A stretch of DNA of 64,000 nt, from contig JAQUAG010000004.1 in assembly GCA_028687375.1 (NCBI GenBank), positions 58,338 through 122,337 of the forward strand. Reading direction: 5' to 3'. Of this stretch, positions 54,746-62,843 are shown piece by piece (the first letter of the stretch is position 1; every line of letters begins with the position of its first letter). A program made the translations under genes and the position numbers. The notes below the pieces were generated by a model. It did not search any database and had not been told where the DNA came from. It saw only the letters and a program-made list of their open reading frames with translations. The DNA comes from Arcobacteraceae bacterium. GTDB taxonomy: Bacteria; Campylobacterota; Campylobacteria; Campylobacterales; Arcobacteraceae.

Positions 54746-56383
54746 ATGTCGATGGAAATATTAGCCAATCTCAAACCGAAAGATACCGCTGGGAAACTAG
54801 CGAAGAACTTTATCTATAATCCGCTAACTTCAGTTTTAGCTGCGTTTTTACTTATTATTGGATATTTGTCTTTACAAATTATGCCAAGAGAGGAAGATCC
54901 GCAAATTGCTATAAGTGGTGGAAGTATCATTGTCCCAGCACCTGGTCTAAATTCAAAAGAGATAGAAAAACTTATCACTGAACCCCTTGAGCAAAAGCTA
55001 AGAGAAGTAAATGGAGTTGAACATATTTATAGTGTAAGCACTGATAATGTGGCTATTGTAAATGTGATGTATTATATTGGACAAAATAGAGAGATTTCAA
55101 ATCTAAAAATTTACGATAAAGTGATGCAAAATATGGATATGATGCCTAGAAATGCAATGCAACCACTTATTAAACCTCTTGATATTGATATTGATATTCC
55201 AATAGTAAATATTGCTTTCTATCAAAAAAATCAAAACATAGACTACAACACTTTTGTACAAACAATTGAAAATCTAAAAAAAGAGATAAACACTATCCAA
55301 AATATCTCAAAAACAGAGCTCAAAGGTGCTAAAAGAGAACAATTCAATGTTGAAGTTGATTTGGGAAAACTTAAAAGTTATAACCTCTCTTTAGGACAAA
55401 TTGCAAATGGAATAAGCTCAATTGCTACAAGAGTTCCTGATATTAGCTCAAAAACAGCTGATAATAAACTTGTAGTTTTTGGGATAAAAAATGCAATTGA
55501 AACAGTTGAAGATATCGAAAACATTATGGTGGCACAATATATGGGAAGCCCTATTTACCTAAGAGATATAGCAAAAGTAAGCTCAGGGGTAGATTTTCAA
55601 AAAGAGCAAAGTGCAAAGATGATTTTTAAAGAAGAGAATATTATCAAAGAGGTTGATCAAGTAACACTTACTATTGCAAAACTAGCAGGGACTAATGCAG
55701 TTTTTGTAGCAAATGATGTTGAAAAACTTTTGGCTTCAAAAGAGGCTAATTTAGAAAAAATGGGAATAGCTTTTAAAACGACTAGAAACTATGGAGAAAG
55801 AGCTGATGAAGCTGTTAATGAGCTTGTCCATCACTTAGTTATCACAATTATCATCATCGCTGTTATGCTTGTATTTTTCCTTGGATGGAAAGAATCTTTA
55901 ATCGTAACTTTTACAGTTCCTGCTATTTTAGCTGTAACTTTATTTGTAGCTTATATGGGTGATCAAACTATCAACCGTATCACTTTATTTGCATTTTTAC
56001 TTTCACTTGGACTTCTTGTTGATGCTGCTATTATTGTTATTGAAAATATTCACAGACATCTTCATACACATGGAAGCGAAAATAGAGATATGGATGAGCT
56101 TCTAGTAACAGCAACCGATGAGATAGGAGCGCCTACGAATATTGCAACTTTAGCAATTATTTTAACGATGGTACCTATGGCATTTGTTGGTGGGATGATG
56201 GGAGAATTTATGAAACCTATTCCACTCAATGTTCCAATTGCACTTATTGCTTCACTTTTTGTAGCTTATATCTTTACCCCATATTTAAGTAAAAAACTAC
56301 TCAAACGAAATGATGATGGTGCACATCATCATAATGGAAATAAAGACCAACATACGCACGATATAAAAACGGAGGAGATATAA
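54746..56383 (+). CDS. RND efflux permease, N-terminal half
   Basis: 545 residues comprising TM1, the first periplasmic porter loop (from IMPREEDPQIAISGG) and TM2-TM6. The TM4 motif reads LGLLVDAAIIVIENIHRH: one Asp of the usual pair is Ala. Translation ends soon after TM6 (LFVAYIFTPYLSKKLLKR) with a His-rich tail, GAHHHNGNKDQHTHD. An ordinary RND permease would continue into the second half; here the stop TAA overlaps the ATG of the next gene. The two products must associate to make a complete pump protomer (inference). Confidence 0.87.
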   Translation: MSMEILANLKPKDTAGKLAKNFIYNPLTSVLAAFLLIIGYLSLQIMPREEDPQIAISGGSIIVPAPGLNSKEIEKLITEPLEQKLREVNGVEHIYSVSTDNVAIVNVMYYIGQNREISNLKIYDKVMQNMDMMPRNAMQPLIKPLDIDIDIPIVNIAFYQKNQNIDYNTFVQTIENLKKEINTIQNISKTELKGAKREQFNVEVDLGKLKSYNLSLGQIANGISSIATRVPDISSKTADNKLVVFGIKNAIETVEDIENIMVAQYMGSPIYLRDIAKVSSGVDFQKEQSAKMIFKEENIIKEVDQVTLTIAKLAGTNAVFVANDVEKLLASKEANLEKMGIAFKTTRNYGERADEAVNELVHHLVITIIIIAVMLVFFLGWKESLIVTFTVPAILAVTLFVAYMGDQTINRITLFAFLLSLGLLVDAAIIVIENIHRHLHTHGSENRDMDELLVTATDEIGAPTNIATLAIILTMVPMAFVGGMMGEFMKPIPLNVPIALIASLFVAYIFTPYLSKKLLKRNDDGAHHHNGNKDQHTHDIKTEEI

Positions 56384-58074
56384 TGTATAGCCATCATAAA
56401 GAAGGTAAATTTGAAGCATTTATCCACAATATATTAACAAATAAAAGTAGAAAAGGGATTGTTATTTTGACAACGCTACTTTTTCTTGCAGGTTCTGTGA
56501 TGATGTTTCCTACAAAAATAGTTTTAGCAAAAATGCTCCCTGGTAAAAGTACAAATACATTTACAGTTTATATAGATACACCATCTGGAAGTAGTATAGA
56601 AGAGACAAAAAAAGTCACTAGTTGTGTTGCAAATATTTTACAAAAAGAAAAAGAAGTTGTTGATATGGAACTATTTTTAGGAGAGGGTTCTCCTCTTGAT
56701 TACGCTGGACTTGTAAAAGGGAGCGGTATGAAAAAAGGGGAACAATACTCTGAAGTAGTTGTAAATCTTACTGATAAAAGTACGAGAGCTGAAAAATCAT
56801 TTTCTATGACGCAAAGACTAAGACCTATATTAAACAAAGAATGTAGTGCAATTGTTCCAAATACAAGTATAAGACTAATAGAGATGCCTGCAGGTCCTCC
56901 AACTTTAGCTGATATCGTTGTGGAAGTATATGGAGAAAATAATCAAAAAGTTATTAGTTTAGCAAATGAAGTCAAAGGGATTTTAACTAAAACAGAAGGT
57001 CTTGTCGATGTTGATGTTATGGCTGATGAAACTTACAAAAAATACCAGATTATCCCTATCAAAGATAAAATTAGTAGAAGTGGGCTAAGTGTTGATCAAG
57101 TCAATAAGATACTCTATTTAGCTTTTGAGGGGATGGAGATAGCTGTCAAAGATACAATCAAAGCAAACCACCAAATCCCTATTTTTGTAACATTAAGTAA
57201 TAGTACAAAAACAATTTCAACAAACTCTTTGGAAAACTTAAAAACTAAACTAAGTTCACTTAATCTTATGAGTCAGACTGGGTTTATGGTACCTTTAACT
57301 GAAGTTGTAGAGATAAAAGAGACAACATCATTACCTACTATTTATCATAAAGATTTAAAAACTATGGCAAATGTACTTGCAACAACAGATATGGTAAGTC
57401 AAGTCTATCCACTTTTAGATGCTAGAGAGAAGATGATAGAACATTTTAAAACAAAATATGATGTTGAAAAAGTAGCTGGAATTTCAACTTATATGTTTGA
57501 CCTTGAACTTAAAGATAAAGTAACAGGTGAACAATATCTTCTTAGATGGGATGGAGAGATGAAAGTGACACTTGATACTTTTAGAGATCTTGGAGCTGCC
57601 TTTATAGCTGCACTTGTTTTGATTTTCCTCCTTCTTGTGATTTACTATAAATCATTTGCGATTAGTGGAATTATTTTAGCTGGAAGTTTTTTATCTATTA
57701 TTGGAGTAATCATCGGACATTTTGTAGCTGATTTAGTAACAACAGAGACATTTTTCCTCACAGCAACATCACTTATTGGATTTATTGCACTTATGGGAAT
57801 TAGTTCAAGAAATTCACTTCTTTTAATAGATTTTGCGAAAGGATTGATGGTTGAACATCATCTTGAGAAAAAAAGAGCAATTGCAATAGCAAGTGCAACA
57901 AGAGCTAAACCTATCATGCTTACAGCTATTGCTATTATCTTAGGTTCTGCACTTCTTGCAAGTGATCCTGTATTTGGTGGACTTGGAGTTGCATTGATTT
58001 CAGGAACTGTTGCTGCTGTTATAGTTTCACTTATATTTATCCCTGTCTTAATGGATAACTCTAAAGCAATATAA
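56383..58074 (+). CDS. RND efflux permease, C-terminal half
   Basis: 563 residues beginning MYSHHKEGKFEAFIHNILTN, then TM7 (GIVILTTLLFLAGSVMMF), the second porter loop, and TM8-TM12 (AAFIAALVLIFLLLVIYY onward; GISSRNSLLLIDFAKG is the TM10-like motif). It matches the second half of an RND permease of about 1100 residues. The ATG shares its A with the stop of the N-half (TAATG), so re-initiation would keep the halves at equal dosage. No frameshift repairs the junction, since both sides have complete coding ends. Confidence 0.87.
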   Translation: MYSHHKEGKFEAFIHNILTNKSRKGIVILTTLLFLAGSVMMFPTKIVLAKMLPGKSTNTFTVYIDTPSGSSIEETKKVTSCVANILQKEKEVVDMELFLGEGSPLDYAGLVKGSGMKKGEQYSEVVVNLTDKSTRAEKSFSMTQRLRPILNKECSAIVPNTSIRLIEMPAGPPTLADIVVEVYGENNQKVISLANEVKGILTKTEGLVDVDVMADETYKKYQIIPIKDKISRSGLSVDQVNKILYLAFEGMEIAVKDTIKANHQIPIFVTLSNSTKTISTNSLENLKTKLSSLNLMSQTGFMVPLTEVVEIKETTSLPTIYHKDLKTMANVLATTDMVSQVYPLLDAREKMIEHFKTKYDVEKVAGISTYMFDLELKDKVTGEQYLLRWDGEMKVTLDTFRDLGAAFIAALVLIFLLLVIYYKSFAISGIILAGSFLSIIGVIIGHFVADLVTTETFFLTATSLIGFIALMGISSRNSLLLIDFAKGLMVEHHLEKKRAIAIASATRAKPIMLTAIAIILGSALLASDPVFGGLGVALISGTVAAVIVSLIFIPVLMDNSKAI

Positions 58075-58090
58075 TAAGTTTTTAAAGATA

Positions 58091-58096
58091 TAATAG
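58091..58096 (+). promoter_or_regulatory. -10 element of the signalling gene pair
   Basis: Perfect TATAAT (AAAGATATAATAG) 26 bp before the ATG at 58123. The ribosome binding site is weak (GTTGGATC). Confidence 0.5.
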
Positions 58097-58122
58097 ATTC
58101 AAATTTAAGTGTTGGATCTATT

Positions 58123-60540
58123 ATGAAAAATTCTATCAAAATATTAGGTGCTTATGGTGCAAAAACTTTAAATACCGCAATGACATGCGTTCAAGTTGAT
58201 GATGAGATACTTATCGATGCTGGCAATATTTTACTTGGACTTGATAAAGAAGCAAAAAATATTAATCATATCTTTTTAACCCACACTCACCTCGATCATA
58301 TAGTTGATATCCCTTTCCTAATCGATATTTATTTTGAAAGTAGAGTCAAACCACTCACTATTTATGGACTAAAAGGAAGTATTGAAAATGTTAAAAAATA
58401 TATTTTTAACTGGGCGATATGGCCTGATTTTTCAAATATTCCACTTACAACTGGTGGAGAAAATAGTATCATTTTTCAAACTATTGAAGTTGGCGAAGAG
58501 ATAGAGATAAACGATGTCAAACTCAAATCAATTAAGACAGTTCATACAGAATCTAGTTGTGGATATGTTATAACAAAAGGTGGAAGTGCAACACTTTTTA
58601 CAGCTGATACTTACAAATGTCAAAATATTTGGGATGAAACAAATAATAATCCTTTGATAAAATCTGTTATTATCGATGTTTCATTTCCCTCTATTCTACA
58701 AAAATTAGCATTTGATAGTAAACATCTTACCCCTGACCTTTTAAACGAAGAGTTAGAAACAAATCTTTTAAGAGATGATGTTATGATATTTATCAACCAT
58801 ATTAAACCTATTTTTTTAGATGAAATTAAAGATGAAATTAAAACAAAGTTTCCAAACTTTTTACGAGGTGGAAGAATCATCAACGATGGGGATATTTTAA
58901 ATCTAAAAACTTGTGAAATCAAGGAAAATTTAACTAAAACACAACTTGATAAGATTCATATCAATCAACTTATCGATATAGGTTATTCTCTTACAAGTGA
59001 AAAAGATTTTGATGCGTTAATGGAGAAAATTTTAGTAAGTTCTAAAAAACTCTCTAATGCTGATGGTGGAACATTATACCTTATGAGTGATGATGAAAAA
59101 AATCTGGAATTTAAAGTTGTTCATACAGATTCTCTTAATATCCAAATGGGTGGAAAATCTGGTGCTATCACTTGGCCATCAGTTAAACTTTTCAATCCAG
59201 ACGGTTCTCAAAATTGGGAACAAGTAGCAGCACTGTGTGCAATCTCTGGAAAACTTATCAATATCCCTGATGTATATGAAGCTGAAGGGTTTAATTTTGA
59301 GGGAACTAAAAAGTTTGATGCAGGGACTGGATATAGAACTACATCGATGTTAGTCGTTCCTATGAAAAACCACGAAAATAAAGTTATCGGTGTTTTACAA
59401 CTTCTCAATAAAACAAATGAAACAAATGAGATTATAGGATTTACAGGTGATGATGAAAAACTCATCCTCTCGATGTCTTCCCAAGCAGCTGTTTCTATCT
59501 CAAACAATAGACTTATCGCTGGCTTAGAAAAACTCTTGATGGATTTTATCAAATCAACAGCTGATGCAATTAGTGAAAAATCAAAATATACAGGTGGACA
59601 TATTAATCGTGTAGCTGAAATTGCAACTTTAATAGCTAAAGAGATCAATAATGATACTGAAACGTTTAAAGATAAAACTTTTACTGAAGACGAATTACAA
59701 CAAATAGATATTGCAGCGTGGATGCACGATATTGGAAAAATTACAACACCAGAATATGTAGTAGATAAAGCAACAAAACTAGAAACAATATATGACCGAA
59801 TTGAAACAGTTTTATGTAAATGTGAAATCTTGAAAAGAGATATCGAAATAGAATATCTTAAAAATACTATGCTAGCAGAAACACAAGAAGAAAAAGATCA
59901 TCTTACAAAACTATTTGAAGAACTTAAAAAAGAGATAGATGAGAATATCAAGTTTCTAAAAATTGCAAATAAAGGTAGTGAGTTTATGAGTGATGAATTT
60001 TTACTAAGACTCCATACAATAGCTTCAAAAGATCTTATTATTGATGGAAAAGTCGTGGAACTTCTCACTGAAAATGAGCTTTATAACCTTTCAATAAGGG
60101 AAGGAACTCTTACAGCAGAGGAGCGAACTATCATCAATAACCATGTAACTGTAAGTTATAATATGCTCAATAAACTTACATTTCCAAAAAAACTTCAAAG
60201 AGTTCCAGTGATTGCAGGTTCACATCATAAAACAATTAAAACAGATGAAAATGGAAAACATTTTGGATATGGTGCACCTGCAATTATGGATTTACCTATG
60301 AGTTTAGAAGATAGAATGTTAGCAGTTGCAGATGTTTTTGAAGCAATCACAGCTAGTGATAGACCATATAAAGATCCGAATAGTCTCAATCACTCTTTAC
60401 AAATCATGGCTTCTATGGCTAAAAATGATGAGCTAGATTATACGCTTGTAAAATTTTTTATTGATAAAAAAATATATGAAGAGTATTCAATAAATAATCT
60501 CAAAAAAGAGCAAATTGATATAGTTACCGTAAAATTATAA
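58123..60540 (+). CDS. Metallo-beta-lactamase / GAF / HD-GYP fusion protein
   Basis: 805 residues, no membrane segment. Residues 1-255: metallo-beta-lactamase fold like class II cyclic-nucleotide phosphodiesterases, with HTHLDH at 54-59, VHTESSCGY at 140-148, TADT at 160-163 and a late His in INHIKP. Residues about 295-465: GAF domain. Residues about 480-790: HD-GYP domain with HD at 535-536 (MHDIGKI), HHK at 701-703 and a variant GYP (FGYGAP, 714-719). A charged helical insert of about 100 residues (553-655) interrupts the HD-GYP domain. Probably cleaves c-di-GMP and possibly a second nucleotide. 11 bp before the next gene. Confidence 0.85.
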   Translation: MKNSIKILGAYGAKTLNTAMTCVQVDDEILIDAGNILLGLDKEAKNINHIFLTHTHLDHIVDIPFLIDIYFESRVKPLTIYGLKGSIENVKKYIFNWAIWPDFSNIPLTTGGENSIIFQTIEVGEEIEINDVKLKSIKTVHTESSCGYVITKGGSATLFTADTYKCQNIWDETNNNPLIKSVIIDVSFPSILQKLAFDSKHLTPDLLNEELETNLLRDDVMIFINHIKPIFLDEIKDEIKTKFPNFLRGGRIINDGDILNLKTCEIKENLTKTQLDKIHINQLIDIGYSLTSEKDFDALMEKILVSSKKLSNADGGTLYLMSDDEKNLEFKVVHTDSLNIQMGGKSGAITWPSVKLFNPDGSQNWEQVAALCAISGKLINIPDVYEAEGFNFEGTKKFDAGTGYRTTSMLVVPMKNHENKVIGVLQLLNKTNETNEIIGFTGDDEKLILSMSSQAAVSISNNRLIAGLEKLLMDFIKSTADAISEKSKYTGGHINRVAEIATLIAKEINNDTETFKDKTFTEDELQQIDIAAWMHDIGKITTPEYVVDKATKLETIYDRIETVLCKCEILKRDIEIEYLKNTMLAETQEEKDHLTKLFEELKKEIDENIKFLKIANKGSEFMSDEFLLRLHTIASKDLIIDGKVVELLTENELYNLSIREGTLTAEERTIINNHVTVSYNMLNKLTFPKKLQRVPVIAGSHHKTIKTDENGKHFGYGAPAIMDLPMSLEDRMLAVADVFEAITASDRPYKDPNSLNHSLQIMASMAKNDELDYTLVKFFIDKKIYEEYSINNLKKEQIDIVTVKL

Positions 60541-60551
60541 AAAGGAGAGAG

Positions 60552-61817
60552 ATGAAAAATATACTTATAATAGAAGAAAATAAAACCATAGCAAATTTAT
60601 TAGCACAAGAGATCAGATATAAAATTGAAAATATCAATGTATTAATTAGCCATAGCTATGAAGAAGTGCTTAAATACATTTTCGATAAAGATACAAAGAT
60701 TGATTTTGCTATTTTAGATCTAAATTTTCCAGATGCAAAAGATGGTGAAATTGTAAAGTTAACACTTGCAAAGAATATTAGAAGTATTATTTATTCTGCT
60801 TCCTTCAATCAAGACCTAATACTTGATATTCTACAAGATGGAATTATTACGTATATTGAAAAAGGTGGTAATAAAAGTATAAATACAGTGATTAGACATC
60901 TTCAAACAGCTTTAAAAACAGATGAAACAAATATTTTAATTGTTGATAACTCAATTGCTCAACCTAGTATTTTAAAGTCTATGATTGAAGAGATTGGATT
61001 TAATGTTTATACAGCAAAAGATGGTTCAGAAGCTTATGACTTCGTAGAAAATAATCCCCAAATCAAATTTTCACTTGTTTTAACTCATTTTAATATGCCA
61101 AATATTGATGGTATAGAACTTACCCTCAAACTACGAAAAAAATATACAATAGAAGAACTTGGTATTATAGTCCTAAGTGCTAGTGATATGGAAGATATCT
61201 CTACAAAATTTTTAAAAATTGGTGCAAATGATTTTATCAATAAACCATATAGAAAAATTGAAATAAAAACAAAAATAAATACCGTACTAGAAAATCTATC
61301 TCTTTTTGAAGAGATACGAGATATGGCAAATAAAGATTTCCTAACTGGTGCGTATAATAGAAGATTCTTTTATGATAGTGGAACAGCTATATTTTTAAAA
61401 GCCAAAAGAGAAAAAAGAGATCTTTGTGTTGCAATGTTTGATATCGATAAATTTAAAAATATTAACGATACTCATGGGCATGATATTGGAGATGTTGCAA
61501 TTAAAGAGGTTGCTACAATCTTACATCAAACACTTAGAAAATCTGATTTAATAGCTAGATTTGGTGGTGAAGAGTTTTGTGTACTTTTAGAAAATATCTC
61601 TAGAGAAGATGCAATAACTCTTTTTGAAAAAATACGAGATATATTTGAAAAGAATATTTTAAACGTAAATAATATCGAGGTCAGATTTACTGTTTCGATT
61701 GGAATATTTTATGGAATACAAGAAACTATTGATGATATGATAAAGATTGCTGATAATGGACTTTATTTTTGTAAAGAGCATGGAAGAAATCAAGTTGCAA
61801 TTAATAAAATCGACTAG
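60552..61817 (+). CDS. REC-REC-GGDEF diguanylate cyclase
   Basis: 421 residues. Receiver 1 (1-120) keeps D56 (AILDLNFPD). Receiver 2 (125-248) has His179 where the phospho-acceptor Asp belongs (LVLTHFNMPNIDG), though the Thr/Ser (LSAS) and Lys (NKPY) of the switch remain. The GGDEF domain (about 255-420) has active-site GGEEF at 338-342 and an intact inhibitory RxxD (RKSD, 329-332) five residues before it. It should make c-di-GMP under product inhibition. Co-transcribed with the HD-GYP protein (11-bp gap, AAAGGAGAGAG site), so synthesis and breakdown are paired. Confidence 0.92.
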   Translation: MKNILIIEENKTIANLLAQEIRYKIENINVLISHSYEEVLKYIFDKDTKIDFAILDLNFPDAKDGEIVKLTLAKNIRSIIYSASFNQDLILDILQDGIITYIEKGGNKSINTVIRHLQTALKTDETNILIVDNSIAQPSILKSMIEEIGFNVYTAKDGSEAYDFVENNPQIKFSLVLTHFNMPNIDGIELTLKLRKKYTIEELGIIVLSASDMEDISTKFLKIGANDFINKPYRKIEIKTKINTVLENLSLFEEIRDMANKDFLTGAYNRRFFYDSGTAIFLKAKREKRDLCVAMFDIDKFKNINDTHGHDIGDVAIKEVATILHQTLRKSDLIARFGGEEFCVLLENISREDAITLFEKIRDIFEKNILNVNNIEVRFTVSIGIFYGIQETIDDMIKIADNGLYFCKEHGRNQVAINKID

Positions 61818-61841
61818 AAGCTTTCAGAAGTAGGAGAAATT

Positions 61842-62759
61842 TTACTTTCTCTTTGCTTTCAAATAAACTCGTTTGGGTGATGGATACCCTTCAACTGTTT
61901 TATTTTGGTCTTCTTTATCTAAAAAATCTTCCAAACTACATTCAAAACTCCAAGCAGTTGCTCTTTGTTCTGTACTATCTGTTTTTGTTATCTCAAGCAC
62001 TTCAATATCTTTAAATCCAGCACGATTAAGCCAGTTTTTGAAACAATTTACCGTAGGGATAAAATAGATATTTGGAATCATCGCATATCTTTCAAATGGA
62101 GTTAAACAAACTTCATCCTCCCCATCTATCATAAAGCTATCGACTATTATCTCCCCATTTGGGTTAAGACTTTTTGCAAGTGCTTTAAGGGTCGAAATTG
62201 GGTCGCTTCTATGGTATAAAACCCCAAGCATAAAGATAAAGTCAAATTTATGAGGATACATCTCAATATGTTCAACGCCTAGCATCTCATAAACAATATC
62301 GCTTTTTACAAAACTATTTACAAAATCAAACTGTGAACGAAACACTGCTGAGGGGTCAAAACCTACAAGTTTTTTAGGGCTATCTTCAAGCATACGGAAC
62401 ATATAATAACCATTATTACACCCTACATCCGCAACAACTTTACCTTTTAAGTCAAAATAAGGTCGAAGCAAATTGTACTTTTTATTTGACTGCCATTCAC
62501 TATCGATTTCAAGTCCACAAATATCAAAAGGACCTTTTCTCCAAGGGATTAAAGTTTTTGCATTTTTTGTAAGCGTTTCAAACTCTTCATCACTTAGATT
62601 TTCCCTCTCCCCTACTTTAAACCAATCGATACACTGATATTCATAAGTCTCTTTATTCGCCATCGTTTCAATATTTTTTATAGCATCTCTCATAGGGACA
62701 ATATTTTTCCAAGTAAGCCATTTTTCCCTCTCAAGCTTAATTTTTTCTAAATTTTTCAT
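61842..62759 (-). CDS. cmoB: tRNA U34 carboxymethyltransferase CmoB
   Basis: 305 residues. Uses carboxy-SAM to convert 5-hydroxyuridine to 5-oxyacetyluridine at tRNA position 34. Landmarks: GPFDICGLEIDSEWQSNKK, the SAM motif VVADVGCNNGYYMFRML, and MLGVLYHRSDP. The partner cmoA is not in the window. Convergent with the diguanylate cyclase gene. Confidence 0.95.
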   Translation of the reverse strand: MKNLEKIKLEREKWLTWKNIVPMRDAIKNIETMANKETYEYQCIDWFKVGERENLSDEEFETLTKNAKTLIPWRKGPFDICGLEIDSEWQSNKKYNLLRPYFDLKGKVVADVGCNNGYYMFRMLEDSPKKLVGFDPSAVFRSQFDFVNSFVKSDIVYEMLGVEHIEMYPHKFDFIFMLGVLYHRSDPISTLKALAKSLNPNGEIIVDSFMIDGEDEVCLTPFERYAMIPNIYFIPTVNCFKNWLNRAGFKDIEVLEITKTDSTEQRATAWSFECSLEDFLDKEDQNKTVEGYPSPKRVYLKAKRK

Positions 62760-62761
62760 AC

Positions 62762-62796
62762 TCTTCTTTCAATTAACACTTAATTAACACTTAAGT
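62762..62796. repeat. Tandem AT-rich repeat upstream of cmoB
   Basis: AATTAACACTT occurs twice in tandem (62771-62793), i.e. TTAAGTGTTAA twice on the cmoB strand, just before the cmoB start region. It may be part of the promoter or a regulator site; no function assigned. Confidence 0.4.
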
Positions 62797-62843
62797 TCTA
62801 TAATTCCCCTATCTAAAATAAATAAAGCAACATTCAAAACATA

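Noticed and set aside
56370..56400. RND split as a simple frameshift or sequencing error
   Set aside because: Not excluded, but the first gene ends with a stop overlapping a proper ATG and both flanks keep good coding character, which fits a genuine split better.
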